From contig NZ_RJVO01000001.1 in NCBI RefSeq assembly GCF_003730135.1, positions 954,001 to 1,018,000 on the forward strand: 64,000 bases of DNA. Direction: 5' to 3'. This document shows positions 18,570-27,269 of the stretch, in pieces. Position numbers and translations under genes: made by a program. Below the pieces are notes generated by a model, which did not search any database, had not been told where the DNA came from, and saw only the letters and a program-made list of their open reading frames with translations. This stretch comes from Stagnimonas aquatica. Its GTDB lineage: Bacteria > Pseudomonadota > Gammaproteobacteria > Nevskiales > Nevskiaceae. The first letter of the stretch is position 1; each line of letters starts with the position of its first letter.

Positions 18570-18587
18570 CGAGCGCGGCCTCGGGCC

Positions 18588-19265
18588 TCAGGCGGCAAGC
18601 GCGGTTTCCAGCTTGTGCCAGTCGCTGTAGCGCAGCAGCGGCCGCAGCATTTCCATCACGCCGCCAAAAGCCTCGGCGGGCGCCTGCTGGCGCATGCCGG
18701 CGAGCAGTTGGCTGCGCTCCTGATGGTTGGCATAGGGCAGCATCCAGCGCAGGCCGCCCATCATCTCCTCGGGCGGAATGCTGGCGACCAGCCGCTGCTC
18801 GATGGCGTGGATTTCGGCGTCGCTGTAGCCGGCCCAGAGCACGGCGTTGTTGTGGCTCTCCTCCACGTCCATGTGCTCGTAGTTCTCGGCGACGAAGCGC
18901 GCCAGTTGCCGGTAGAGCTGCGCGGCCGCACCTTCGCGCGCGGCGCGGTCCGGCGTCTGCGCGATGCAGCGGCCCAGCGCCAGCAGCTCGGCGATCTCGC
19001 GCTGGTGGCCACGGTGCTCGGTGGCGGTGTGCGCCGCCGAGCCCGGCTGGCAGGCTTCCATCGCGGTGTGGATGAACTCGTTCTCGTGCTGCAAGTGCGC
19101 GCCGCAGGCTTGCAGCAACTGCTCCACGGTCAGCAGGGCCTGGGTGCGTTCGCTGGCGTCGTGCCAGTCGCAGCGGCCGACCTCCATCAGCGCATGCGAC
19201 ATCTGCGCACGCAGGGCTTTGTGGATGACGGCGTAGATGCTGTAGCGGGCGGTTTCGCTGGCCAT
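18588..19265 (-). CDS. Hemerythrin-domain protein
   Basis: 225 residues. Helix-rich sequence with histidine and glutamate positions of the hemerythrin-like fold: YAVIHKALRAQMSHAL, HLQHENEFIHTAMEAC, TEHRGHQREIAELLAL and VAENYEHMDVEESHNNAVLW. A di-iron (HHE-type) site is likely. The C-terminal third (GGLRWMLPYANHQERSQLLAG) is not part of a classical hemerythrin and is seen in a proteobacterial subgroup. Possible roles include oxygen, NO or redox sensing and iron handling; none can be chosen here. The upstream region carries a striking 11-bp-period repeat array. Confidence 0.82.
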   Translation of the reverse strand: MASETARYSIYAVIHKALRAQMSHALMEVGRCDWHDASERTQALLTVEQLLQACGAHLQHENEFIHTAMEACQPGSAAHTATEHRGHQREIAELLALGRCIAQTPDRAAREGAAAQLYRQLARFVAENYEHMDVEESHNNAVLWAGYSDAEIHAIEQRLVASIPPEEMMGGLRWMLPYANHQERSQLLAGMRQQAPAEAFGGVMEMLRPLLRYSDWHKLETALAA

Positions 19266-19356
19266 GGGATTTCCTTGTCGTGTTGGCGGTCTCGCGCTGC
19301 GCGGAATGCGTGCTGCGATGGGCCGCCAGACTAGGGCGCGTGGCTGGGTGCCGCCG

Positions 19357-19396
19357 CTAAATCTTCCCTAAGCGAATCCTAAAAACTCACTAAGCG
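19357..19396. promoter_or_regulatory. Four-fold 11-bp direct repeat (CTAAgcg) upstream of the hemerythrin gene
   Basis: CTAA begins at 19357, 19368, 19379 and 19390, exactly 11 bp apart; two units are CTAAGCG and two are CTAAATC and CTAAAAA. Read on the gene's strand the core is CGCTTAG/TTTAG. One-turn-spaced direct repeats are the usual operator form of OmpR/PhoB-family response regulators. The array lies about 90-130 bp upstream of the hemerythrin start. Confidence 0.55.
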
Positions 19397-19414
19397 CGGG
19401 CCGACTGTGAACGG

Positions 19415-20467
19415 CTACACGGATTGGCGGATCTGCGCGCGTCGGTACTCGCCGGGCGTCATGTTGAACCAGCGCCGGAACGCGCGCTGAAAGCTGCTCT
19501 GCTCGGCGAAGCCGAGCATCAGTGCGACATCCACCAGCGACAGCGAGGCGTCATCGACATAGCGCCGCGCCAGATCCTGGCGCACCGATTCGACCAGCCC
19601 GGTGTAGCTGGTGCCCAAGCTGTCGAGCTGCCGTTGCAGGCTGCGTGCCGAGAGATCCAGCGCCGCCGCCACCGAGGACAGCTCCGGCGCGCCGTGCGGC
19701 AGACGGTCGGCGACATGCTGGCGGATGCGCGCGAGTCGCAGGTCGCCGTGGCTCTGCTCGACACGCAGCGCCAGCAGGCGGCGGCGCGCCTCGACTTCCA
19801 GGGTCTGCTTCAGGCTGCTGTCGCCGTGCAACAGGGGCAGCGCCGCGTAGCGCGCGGGGAAATGCACGCGCAACTGCTCGGCGCCGAAGCTCAGCGGGCA
19901 GCCGAACAGCGCTTCCTGCTCGCGGGTGTCGGCCGGCGCCGCATGCGGAAACTCGATGCGCAGCGGCGACAGCGCCTGCCCGGCCAGCCAGCGCGCGGTG
20001 CTGATCCAGCCGGCGAGGTTGGACTCGGTGCAGTGCCGGTGATAGAGCCCACGCGCCGGATGCACCTGCACCTCCAGGCACATCTCCTCGCCGTGCAGCC
20101 GGTAGTGGGCGCTGATGTCGTTGCCGACCAGTTGCGCGTAGCGGCCGTGCAGCTCGAACAGCTCGTGCAGTTGCCGCGAGGTCAGCATCAGGTGGCCGAG
20201 CAGCCCGAAATGCGTCGGCCGCAGGCTGGCGCCGACATGCAGGCCGATGTTGGCGTCGCCGCTGAGTTGCTCGGCGGCGAGAAAGGCGCGCTCCTCGGCG
20301 CTGGCCTCGATGCGCCGGTCGGGGTCGCTCAACGCGGTCTCGTCGAAGCCGGCCGCCGCCAGCACCGGGGCCAGCGGCAGCGCCTGCTGGCGCAGGTAGT
20401 CGAACAGCGCGCGCAGATAGGCGGCGATCAGGTAGGGCGGCTCGGCGCCGTCGGCGGGCGGGGACAT
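19415..20467 (-). CDS. AraC-family transcriptional regulator (OruR/ArgR-like, with arabinose-binding-like N-domain)
   Basis: 350 residues. The N-terminal ligand domain (about 10-215) has LPLAPVLAAAGFDETAL, RPTHFGLLGHLMLTSRQL and LFGCPLSFGAEQLRVHFP, typical of the Arabinose_bd group. The C-terminal AraC DNA-binding domain has two helix-turn-helices, the second ending LSLVDVALMLGFAEQSSFQRAFRRWFNMTPGEYR. It diverges from the DUF1302/DAPG-hydrolase/oxidase operon with 110 bp between the starts, so it is the likely local regulator of that operon. Confidence 0.9.
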   Translation of the reverse strand: MSPPADGAEPPYLIAAYLRALFDYLRQQALPLAPVLAAAGFDETALSDPDRRIEASAEERAFLAAEQLSGDANIGLHVGASLRPTHFGLLGHLMLTSRQLHELFELHGRYAQLVGNDISAHYRLHGEEMCLEVQVHPARGLYHRHCTESNLAGWISTARWLAGQALSPLRIEFPHAAPADTREQEALFGCPLSFGAEQLRVHFPARYAALPLLHGDSSLKQTLEVEARRRLLALRVEQSHGDLRLARIRQHVADRLPHGAPELSSVAAALDLSARSLQRQLDSLGTSYTGLVESVRQDLARRYVDDASLSLVDVALMLGFAEQSSFQRAFRRWFNMTPGEYRRAQIRQSV

Positions 20468-20577
20468 CGCCGGAGGTCATCACAGCCTGGCATGCGCGGT
20501 CAATGCCTGGCGCGCCGGGCCAATACCGGCGCCGCACGCCTGCCGAACATGCCGGCCCAGGTGCAGGGAGAGAGGAC

Positions 20578-22944
20578 ATGATCCAACACGACATCGGCAC
20601 GACCGCGCGGCGGGCGGCCTGGCTGCTGGCCATGCTGGCCGCCAGCGCGCCGGCGCGGGCGCTGGAAGGCGCCTGGGATCTGGGCGGCGACAGCCTGCGG
20701 GCGGTGCTCAACACCGGCCTGCAACTGGGCGCGCAGTGGCGCGTGGAGGCGCGCGCCGACGATCTGGTCGGCAAGGCCAACCTCAATCCCGAGCTGTGCC
20801 CGCTGGCGCCCAACGGCGCCGGCACCAGTTGCATCGCCCACCTCTCGCAGGCCGACCCCAGCCATGCGCCGGGCGCGCTCAACCTCAACAGCTACGTCGG
20901 CGAGGGGCCGGCCTCCAACCAGGCCGCCATCGACGCGCCGGGGCAGTTCTCCAGCAATGCCGACGACGGCAACCTCAACTTCGAGCCCGGCGATCTCACC
21001 CAGGCGCTGGCGCGCCTCAACAGCGACCTCACGCTGAGCTGGGGCGAGTTCACCCTGTTCGCGCGCGGCAACGCCTATTTCGACCCGGTCAACGAGGGCC
21101 GCGCGGTCTGGCACCCGAATGCCGGCAGCCAGGCTTACGTCGAACGCACTGGCCTGCGCCGGGGTGCGCGCGGCGATGCGCTGAAGATCGCCGCCAGCCC
21201 GGCCGCCGACCGCCAGCTCGGCCTCGACGCCCGCCTGCTAGATCTCAACCTCAGCACCAGGCTGCCGCTGCCGGGCGACCGCGAGCTGGGCATCCAGCTC
21301 GGCCGGCAGTCGATCAACTGGGGCGAGAGCACGCTGCTGATCGTCAACTCGCTCAACACCTTCAGCCCGCCCAACGTCAACGCCCTGTACCGTCCGGGCG
21401 CGCTGGAGCTGAGCGAGGTGCTGCCGCCGGTGGATGCGCTGCGCCTGAGCCTCGCGCTCAGCGAGCCGCTGACGCTCGAAGCCTTCTACCAGTACCGCTG
21501 GCAGCCGGTGGAGATCGCCCCGCCCGGCTCCTATTTCTCCACCGTCGATGTCGGCTCCGGCAACGCGGCGGACCGCTTCTATCTCGGCTTCGGCAAGGTC
21601 GCGGAAAATCCCGAGCGGGTCGCCATCGCCGACGAGCTGATGCTCTCCGCGCTCACCGATTCCGACGGCACGCCGAGCCTGCTGCCCGAGCACCGCGCCC
21701 GCGACGGCGGCCAGTTCGGCGTCTCCTTGCAGTACTACGCCGAGTGGCTGGGCAGCGGCACCACGCTGGCGTTCTACGCCGGGCGCTACCACAGCCGCCT
21801 GCCTTACCTGAGCTTCTATGCCGGCGACTATGGCTGCGCCAGCGGCCCCAACGCGCCGACGCCGGCCGCCGAGGGGCCGGGAAAGTACCTCGCCGACATG
21901 GTCGCCCTGCTCGCCGCCTGCCCTGGCGCCGACGCGCCGCTGGTGCTGGAAAGCGCGCTGCCGGTTGGTCTGGCGCCAGCGGTGCGCGACCAGCGCATCG
22001 GCACCAACGGCAACGCCCTGCCGATCGACACCATCCGCGCCCGGCTCGAATACCCGGAGGACATCGCCCTCTACGGCTTCAGCTTCAACACCACCGTCGG
22101 CGAGATGTCGATCCAGGGCGAGATCGCCTACCGGCCGCAGGCGCCGCTGCAGGTGGACGACACCGATCTCGGCTTCGCGGCGCTGCAAAGCAGCTTTCCG
22201 CGCGGCAGCGGCAGCGGCGGCGCCGATGATCGCTTCGACGTCGGCCTGCCTGGCATCGGCGTGGTGGCGCAACTGCCCGGTGCGCGCCGGGCGATCCCGG
22301 ACTTCGTCAGCGCCTATCGCGGCAAGGACCCGCTCAGCTATCAGCCCGGCGAATACATCCGCGGTTGGGAAACCTTTGCCACCGCCCAGTACAACCTCGG
22401 CGCCACCTGGGTGTTCGGGCCGGCCAATCCCTTCGGCGCCGACCAGATCCTCGCCATCGGCGAATGGGGCGCCACCCAGGTGTTCGGCCTGCCCAGCCTG
22501 GATCGCCTGCAGATCGAAGGCCCGGGCACCTTCACCCATGCCAGCGCCGGCGTCGATGGCAGCGGCGCCGACGGCTCGGCGCGCGCCAACTCCGGCCTGC
22601 TCGGCAGCGACGGCCTGCGCTTCAACCCGCAGCAGCAGCGCGATGGCTTTGCCGACGCCTTCGCCTGGGGCTACCGGCTGATCGGCCTGTTCCGCTACGA
22701 GAGTGTCTGGCCGGGCGTGAGCCTGGCGCCCTCGCTGGTGTGGATGCACGACGTGCAGGGCACCGCCCCCGGCCCCGGCGAGAACTTCGTCGCCGGCCGC
22801 AAGAACCTGATCGCTACCGTCGAGACCCGCTTCGGCGCGAGCTGGAGCTGGACGCTCGGCTACTCGGCCTTCTTCGGCGGCGGTGCCTACAACCTGCTGC
22901 GCGACCGCGACTGCGTGCAGACCGGCCTGCGCTGGACCTTCTGA
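20578..22944 (+). CDS. DUF1302 family outer-membrane protein
   Basis: 788 residues from the ATG at 20578, which has a GGAGAGAGG ribosome binding site. A signal peptide (AAWLLAMLAASAPARALE) leads to a long beta-rich sequence with the DUF1302 pattern: LNTGLQLGAQWRVEARADDLVGKANLNP, GRQSINWGESTLL, SLNTFSPPNVNALYRPGALELSEVLPP and a C-terminal RWTF. These proteins are thought to be outer-membrane channels for hydrophobic or aromatic substrates and usually pair with a DUF1329 protein, which is missing here. It is the first gene of a three-gene operon beside an AraC regulator; it could import the operon's substrate. Confidence 0.88.
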   Translation: MIQHDIGTTARRAAWLLAMLAASAPARALEGAWDLGGDSLRAVLNTGLQLGAQWRVEARADDLVGKANLNPELCPLAPNGAGTSCIAHLSQADPSHAPGALNLNSYVGEGPASNQAAIDAPGQFSSNADDGNLNFEPGDLTQALARLNSDLTLSWGEFTLFARGNAYFDPVNEGRAVWHPNAGSQAYVERTGLRRGARGDALKIAASPAADRQLGLDARLLDLNLSTRLPLPGDRELGIQLGRQSINWGESTLLIVNSLNTFSPPNVNALYRPGALELSEVLPPVDALRLSLALSEPLTLEAFYQYRWQPVEIAPPGSYFSTVDVGSGNAADRFYLGFGKVAENPERVAIADELMLSALTDSDGTPSLLPEHRARDGGQFGVSLQYYAEWLGSGTTLAFYAGRYHSRLPYLSFYAGDYGCASGPNAPTPAAEGPGKYLADMVALLAACPGADAPLVLESALPVGLAPAVRDQRIGTNGNALPIDTIRARLEYPEDIALYGFSFNTTVGEMSIQGEIAYRPQAPLQVDDTDLGFAALQSSFPRGSGSGGADDRFDVGLPGIGVVAQLPGARRAIPDFVSAYRGKDPLSYQPGEYIRGWETFATAQYNLGATWVFGPANPFGADQILAIGEWGATQVFGLPSLDRLQIEGPGTFTHASAGVDGSGADGSARANSGLLGSDGLRFNPQQQRDGFADAFAWGYRLIGLFRYESVWPGVSLAPSLVWMHDVQGTAPGPGENFVAGRKNLIATVETRFGASWSWTLGYSAFFGGGAYNLLRDRDCVQTGLRWTF

Positions 22945-22971
22945 ACCCCCCTTCCTCCGACGAGACCCGCC

Positions 22972-23805
22972 ATGAGTCCCTCCCGCCCCGCGACCCACCT
23001 CGGCTACGACGCCGAGGCGCTGGCCAGCAGCCCCTACGCGCCCTACTACCGTCCGGCACTGGCGCCGCTGGCCGAGCCGCTGCGGGCCGCGCTGGCGGTT
23101 GGCGCGCTGGCCACCGAGTTGCTGCCGCCGGTCAGCGAGGCGCACCGGCTTCAGGACGAGGGCTACCACGCCGTGGAAACCGGCTACGCGCTGACCCCGG
23201 AAGGCGGCGCCCGGCTGGCGGTGCTGACGCCGATGCCCGGCGTCGCACCGGCGATGTGGGACTGGTGGTTTGCCTGGCACGGCAGCGAGGCGCTGCGCTA
23301 CAAGCTCTGGCACCCGCAGGCGCATCTCGATGTCGGTTGGCGCGACGGCGCTGGCGAGCGGCCGAACTACGTCGGGCGCGTCTCCGAAGTCGAGGAATAC
23401 GTGGGTTCGGAGCGGGTGCGCGCCAGCGTCGGCTTCGTCGCGCCCTCGGCGATGGGCCTCGACGAGCGCCGCCTCGCCGAGCGCGGCGAGGTCGCCATCT
23501 GCGCGCGGCTGGGCATGGTCATCGCCGGCGTGCCGCTGTATTCCGGCTGGCTGTTGCACCAGTTGCGGCCGGTGCCGGGCGGCACCGAGATGCGCTCGCG
23601 CTTCTGGCTCGGTGGCGCCGAGGTGCGGCCGTTCGGCTGGGACAACCGCCTGGGCGCCGCGCTCGGCCGCCTCGCCGCGCGGCTGAAGCCGGTGCAGCCG
23701 GCACAGGCGCAGGCACTGATGGTCCACGACGCCCAGGAGATGGGCCATCTCGCCACCATCCTGCCGGCGCTCCATGCCGCCTTCGGGCCCGGGAGCCGGG
23801 CATGA
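22972..23805 (+). CDS. DAPG hydrolase (PhlG)-like C-C bond hydrolase
   Basis: 277 residues. The sequence MWDWWFAWHGSEALRYKLWHPQAH (about 95-118) and the downstream MVHDAQEMGHLA are hallmarks of the 2,4-diacetylphloroglucinol hydrolase / phloretin hydrolase family, which cleaves acyl groups from phloroglucinol rings using zinc. His252 and Glu256 keep the H-x3-E ligand spacing of PhlG (His270/Glu274); His118 (or His114) and a Glu in 139-147 are likely partners. Its stop overlaps the start of the oxidase gene (ATGA). An acylated polyphenol is a plausible substrate class, but the actual substrate is unknown. Confidence 0.8.
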   Translation: MSPSRPATHLGYDAEALASSPYAPYYRPALAPLAEPLRAALAVGALATELLPPVSEAHRLQDEGYHAVETGYALTPEGGARLAVLTPMPGVAPAMWDWWFAWHGSEALRYKLWHPQAHLDVGWRDGAGERPNYVGRVSEVEEYVGSERVRASVGFVAPSAMGLDERRLAERGEVAICARLGMVIAGVPLYSGWLLHQLRPVPGGTEMRSRFWLGGAEVRPFGWDNRLGAALGRLAARLKPVQPAQAQALMVHDAQEMGHLATILPALHAAFGPGSRA

Positions 23806-25154
23806 AGCGCCCGACCACGAAGGGCCGCGTCTGGCAGCGCGGCGAGCCGGGCTTCGACGCCGCCGTGCTCGCCACCAGCTTCAGCGGTCGCGATCCCGGC
23901 CACCGGCCAAAACTCATGGTGCAGGCCAACGACGTCTTCGAGGTGATTGCGGCTGTGAAGCGGGCGCGCCGCGAGGGCCTGAAGATCAGTGTCTGCTCGG
24001 GTGGCCACAGTTGGGCGCAGAACCATCTGCGGCCCGACGGCCTGCTGCTCGACCTCTCGCGCCTGCGCGGCATCGAGATCGACGCCGGCCAGCGCATCGC
24101 CCGCGTCGGCCCCGGCGGCTGGTGTGTCGATCTCGACAACGCGCTGAAGCGGCAGGGCCTGTTCATGCCGGTCGCGCACGCCCCGGATGTCGGCCTCGGC
24201 GGCTTTCTGCTGCAAGGCGGCTTTGGCTGGAGCAGCCGCGTCTACGGCCTCGGCTGCGAGCAGGTGATCGGCCTCGACCTGGTGCTTGCCGACGGCAGCC
24301 TGGTGCACGCCAGCGCCGAGGAGAACGCCGATCTCTACTGGGCCGCACGCGGCGCCGGGCCCGGCTTCTTCGCGGTGGTGGTGCGCTTTCACCTGCGCCT
24401 GCATCCGCGCCCGCGCTTCACCGGCATGCTGGCGCAGGTGTTCGCCATGCGGCATCTGGAAGAAGTGTTCACCTGGGCCGACGCGGTCGGCGCCGAGGTG
24501 GCGCGCGAGGTGGAATTCCAGATCCTGCTGACGCCCAAGGCCATGGGCCTGTTCGCGCCCGGCATCGAGGTGCTGGCGCCGGTGATGACCGACAGCCGCG
24601 CGCGCGCCAGCGCCATGGTCGACTTCGTCCGCCGCAGCCCGCTACGGCGCAAGGCGCATCTGACCACGCCGCTGTTGCCGCTATCGACCGCGATGATGTC
24701 CTGGGGCGCTTCGATCACCCACTTCCCGCCGCGCATGCGCTGGTGCGCCGACAACCTCTGGACCGACGCGCCGGTGGCAGACCTGCTGCCCGGCCTGCGC
24801 GCGGTCGCCGACAGCCTGCCGCCGGCACCCAGCCACGCGCTCTGGCTCAACTGGCACCCGCCGGCGCAGCGGCCGGACATGGCCTTCTCGCTGGAGGCGA
24901 AGCGCTACTTCGCCGTCTACGGCGAGTGGCGCCAGGCCGAAGACGACGCCCGCTACGGCAACTGGGCCACCGAGCGCATGCAGGCGATGGCGGCGCACGG
25001 CAAGGGCATCCAACTCGCCGACGAAAACCTCGGCCGCCGGCCGGCGCGGTTCATGGCCGAGGCCAATCTGGCGCGGCTCGACCGCATCCGCGCCGAGCGC
25101 GATCCCGAGGGGCGCTTCCACAGCTGGATGGGGCGGCCGCCAGCGGTGGATTGA
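23802..25154 (+). CDS. FAD-linked oxidase of the berberine-bridge / 6-hydroxynicotine oxidase type
   Basis: 450 residues. The PCMH-type FAD-binding domain (about 35-210) has SVCSGGHSW with His69 at the place of the 8-alpha-histidyl FAD link, and LGGFLLQGGFGWSSRVYGLGCEQVIGLDLVLADG. The second, cysteinyl link of bicovalent BBE enzymes seems absent: the usual GVCPTV is AHAPDV here, so a monocovalent flavin is expected. A BBE-like C-terminal end (ARLDRIRAERDPEGRFHSW) is present. Start ATG at 23802 overlaps the DAPG-hydrolase stop. It probably oxidises an aromatic or phenolic compound handled by the same operon. Confidence 0.88.
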   Translation: MKRPTTKGRVWQRGEPGFDAAVLATSFSGRDPGHRPKLMVQANDVFEVIAAVKRARREGLKISVCSGGHSWAQNHLRPDGLLLDLSRLRGIEIDAGQRIARVGPGGWCVDLDNALKRQGLFMPVAHAPDVGLGGFLLQGGFGWSSRVYGLGCEQVIGLDLVLADGSLVHASAEENADLYWAARGAGPGFFAVVVRFHLRLHPRPRFTGMLAQVFAMRHLEEVFTWADAVGAEVAREVEFQILLTPKAMGLFAPGIEVLAPVMTDSRARASAMVDFVRRSPLRRKAHLTTPLLPLSTAMMSWGASITHFPPRMRWCADNLWTDAPVADLLPGLRAVADSLPPAPSHALWLNWHPPAQRPDMAFSLEAKRYFAVYGEWRQAEDDARYGNWATERMQAMAAHGKGIQLADENLGRRPARFMAEANLARLDRIRAERDPEGRFHSWMGRPPAVD

Positions 25155-25238
25155 CGCGGCCAGCCCCGGGTTCGGTGCTGCCGGCTCGCGCCGACGATCC
25201 GGCATCGGGGCCGCTGGCGGCGCCGTCACCGGGCGGAG

Positions 25239-27050
25239 TCAGGGCAGCGCCTGGGCTTCGCCGAACACCGCGCGATTCCGTCCGGCGGATTTGGCGCTAT
25301 AGAGCGCCTTGTCGGCGATTTGCAGAAGCTGATCCAGATCCTGCCCCGGAATCGTGATGCTCACCGCGCCGATGCTGACGGTGACCGTGACCTGTAGGCC
25401 CTCGCCGAGCGTGATCGGATCGCCGGCCATGGATTCGCGGATCCGCTCGGCCACGCCGCCGGCCTGCTGTCGCGAGCAGGCCGGCAGGAGAACGGCGAAC
25501 TCCTCTCCGCCAAGGCGGCCGACCAGATCGGTTGCGGTGGTCGAGGCCAGGATCCGCCTTGCCGCGATGGCGAGCACCTTGTCTCCGGCGGGATGTCCGT
25601 AGGCGTCGTTGATCGACTTGAAATAGTCGATGTCCAGCATCAGCAGCGTCGCCGGCATCAGCGCCGCGTCGTTCGCTGTGATGAAGGCGGTGGCGCGGCC
25701 GATGAAGGCACGACGGGTGAGGACTTGCGTCAGTTGGTCCTCGGAGGCCACGCGCTCCAGTTCGGCGCGCAGCTTTTCGCGCTCCTGGGCGATCAGGTAG
25801 TTGTCGTGCACGTCGGTGCTGGTGCCGCACCAGCGCGTGATCTGCCCCAGCTCGTCACGGATCGGCAGCGCCATGACCCTTAGCCAGCGGTATTCGCCAG
25901 ACCGGTGGCGAAACCGGTAGTCGATGTCGTAGGGCTCGCCAGTCGTGCGCGCCTTGTCCCAGACCGTCGAGACCATCGGCCAGTGGTCGGGGTAGACCAG
26001 TTGTTTCCAGGTGTTCTCGACGATGTCCTTTGGCTCGATTCCCGTGAACTCGCTCCAGCGGGCCGAGAAATAGTCGTGCCGGCCTTCGGCGTCGCAGCTC
26101 CACACGATCTGCGGCAGCGTCTCCGTCAGGGTCTGAAACTGGAAGCGACTGTCGGCCAGCGCCGAGGCCGTTTCCATCTGGTCGGTGACGTCGATCACCA
26201 CGCCCAGCATCCGCGCGAACTGCTTGTGCTCGTTGTAGGCGGGTCTGGCGGAGGTGATGACCCAGCGCACGCCGCCCTCCCGCGACACGACCCGGTAGCG
26301 GCAGCGGTACGGCGTTTCCGTCGCCAAGGCATCGCCCAGCGCCTTGTTCACCTTGGGGCGGTCATCGGGATGAATGGCCTGAATGAAGAGCGCACTGTCC
26401 ACGCCCGACTGATAATCCAATTCAGACAGGCCATACATGCGAGCCACATTGGCATCGGCGGTGCTCGTCCGGGTGCGCACATCCAGCGTCCAGATGCCAA
26501 CCATGCCCGAGGATTCAAGCGCCAGGCGCAGACGTTGTTCCGAGTCCGACAGTCCCTGGACGCGCCGGATGTGCGGGGTGACTTCCGAGGCGGTGCCGAG
26601 CACGGCGATCACGTTTCCGGCTGTGGCGGTCACCGGGGTGAAGTCCAGGTTGAACCAGCGCGTGGCGGAGGCGCTGTCACTGTTCAGCGGATTTGGCTGA
26701 TCGCTGAAGTGGAGGGTTTCACCGCGCCGCGTTTTTTTTAGCACGGCGGAATAGAACGGCGCCAACCCGGGCAGCGCGGTCAGCACGGATCGTCCGTTGA
26801 TCGCCGAGCCGGGTTCGGCGAGCAGCGACTGTGCTTCGGCATTGGCGGCGAGGACGCCTTCAGGGCCGACCATCAGGATCATCGGCGCCGAGGCGTGGGC
26901 GACGAGTCGCATGACCGCGAGCAGGGCAGGCTCCCACTCGGTGAACGGAGGAAGCCCTGCGGAAGGCCAGTCCAGCGAGGCCTGAAGCGCGAGCCAGTCG
27001 CTCGGGGACCGCTGGTGGTGGTGAGCTTCCGAAAGCTGAGTGCTGTTCAT
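25239..27050 (-). CDS. Diguanylate cyclase with three PAS domains
   Basis: 603 residues from the ATG at 27050, which has GGAGG 4 nt ahead. PAS modules occupy about 45-165, 170-295 and 300-425 (ESSGMVGIWTLDVRTR; LPQIVWSCDAEGRHDYFS; HRSGEYRWLRVMALPIRDE). The GGDEF domain (about 440-600) has MLDIDYFKSINDAYGHPAGDKVL and the active site GGEEF, so it should make c-di-GMP. The allosteric RxxD I-site is missing (TATD at that place), so product inhibition may be absent. No transmembrane segment is present, so it is cytosolic. It stands alone. Confidence 0.93.
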   Translation of the reverse strand: MNSTQLSEAHHHQRSPSDWLALQASLDWPSAGLPPFTEWEPALLAVMRLVAHASAPMILMVGPEGVLAANAEAQSLLAEPGSAINGRSVLTALPGLAPFYSAVLKKTRRGETLHFSDQPNPLNSDSASATRWFNLDFTPVTATAGNVIAVLGTASEVTPHIRRVQGLSDSEQRLRLALESSGMVGIWTLDVRTRTSTADANVARMYGLSELDYQSGVDSALFIQAIHPDDRPKVNKALGDALATETPYRCRYRVVSREGGVRWVITSARPAYNEHKQFARMLGVVIDVTDQMETASALADSRFQFQTLTETLPQIVWSCDAEGRHDYFSARWSEFTGIEPKDIVENTWKQLVYPDHWPMVSTVWDKARTTGEPYDIDYRFRHRSGEYRWLRVMALPIRDELGQITRWCGTSTDVHDNYLIAQEREKLRAELERVASEDQLTQVLTRRAFIGRATAFITANDAALMPATLLMLDIDYFKSINDAYGHPAGDKVLAIAARRILASTTATDLVGRLGGEEFAVLLPACSRQQAGGVAERIRESMAGDPITLGEGLQVTVTVSIGAVSITIPGQDLDQLLQIADKALYSAKSAGRNRAVFGEAQALP

Positions 27051-27269
27051 CCCCGCCTCCCCTGAGCTGCCGCTCCGATGCTGGCGCATCGTCGATCCCG
27101 GCTCGGTGACGGACCCGATGACGGCACGGGGCCGTCTACGGTTACCGAGCTTGGTCCCATCCCTTGAAGAATCGCTTCTGGTGCCGCCCCTAGCGGCTGT
27201 CTGAACAATAGCGGAGCCGCCCCGGCAGGGGCTAGTGCCGAACGTCCGCGCCGGGACGCCGGCCGTCCG

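Noticed and set aside
21238-23775. An 845-codon open frame on the - strand.
   Set aside because: It runs antisense through the DUF1302 and DAPG-hydrolase genes and has no domain or start signal.
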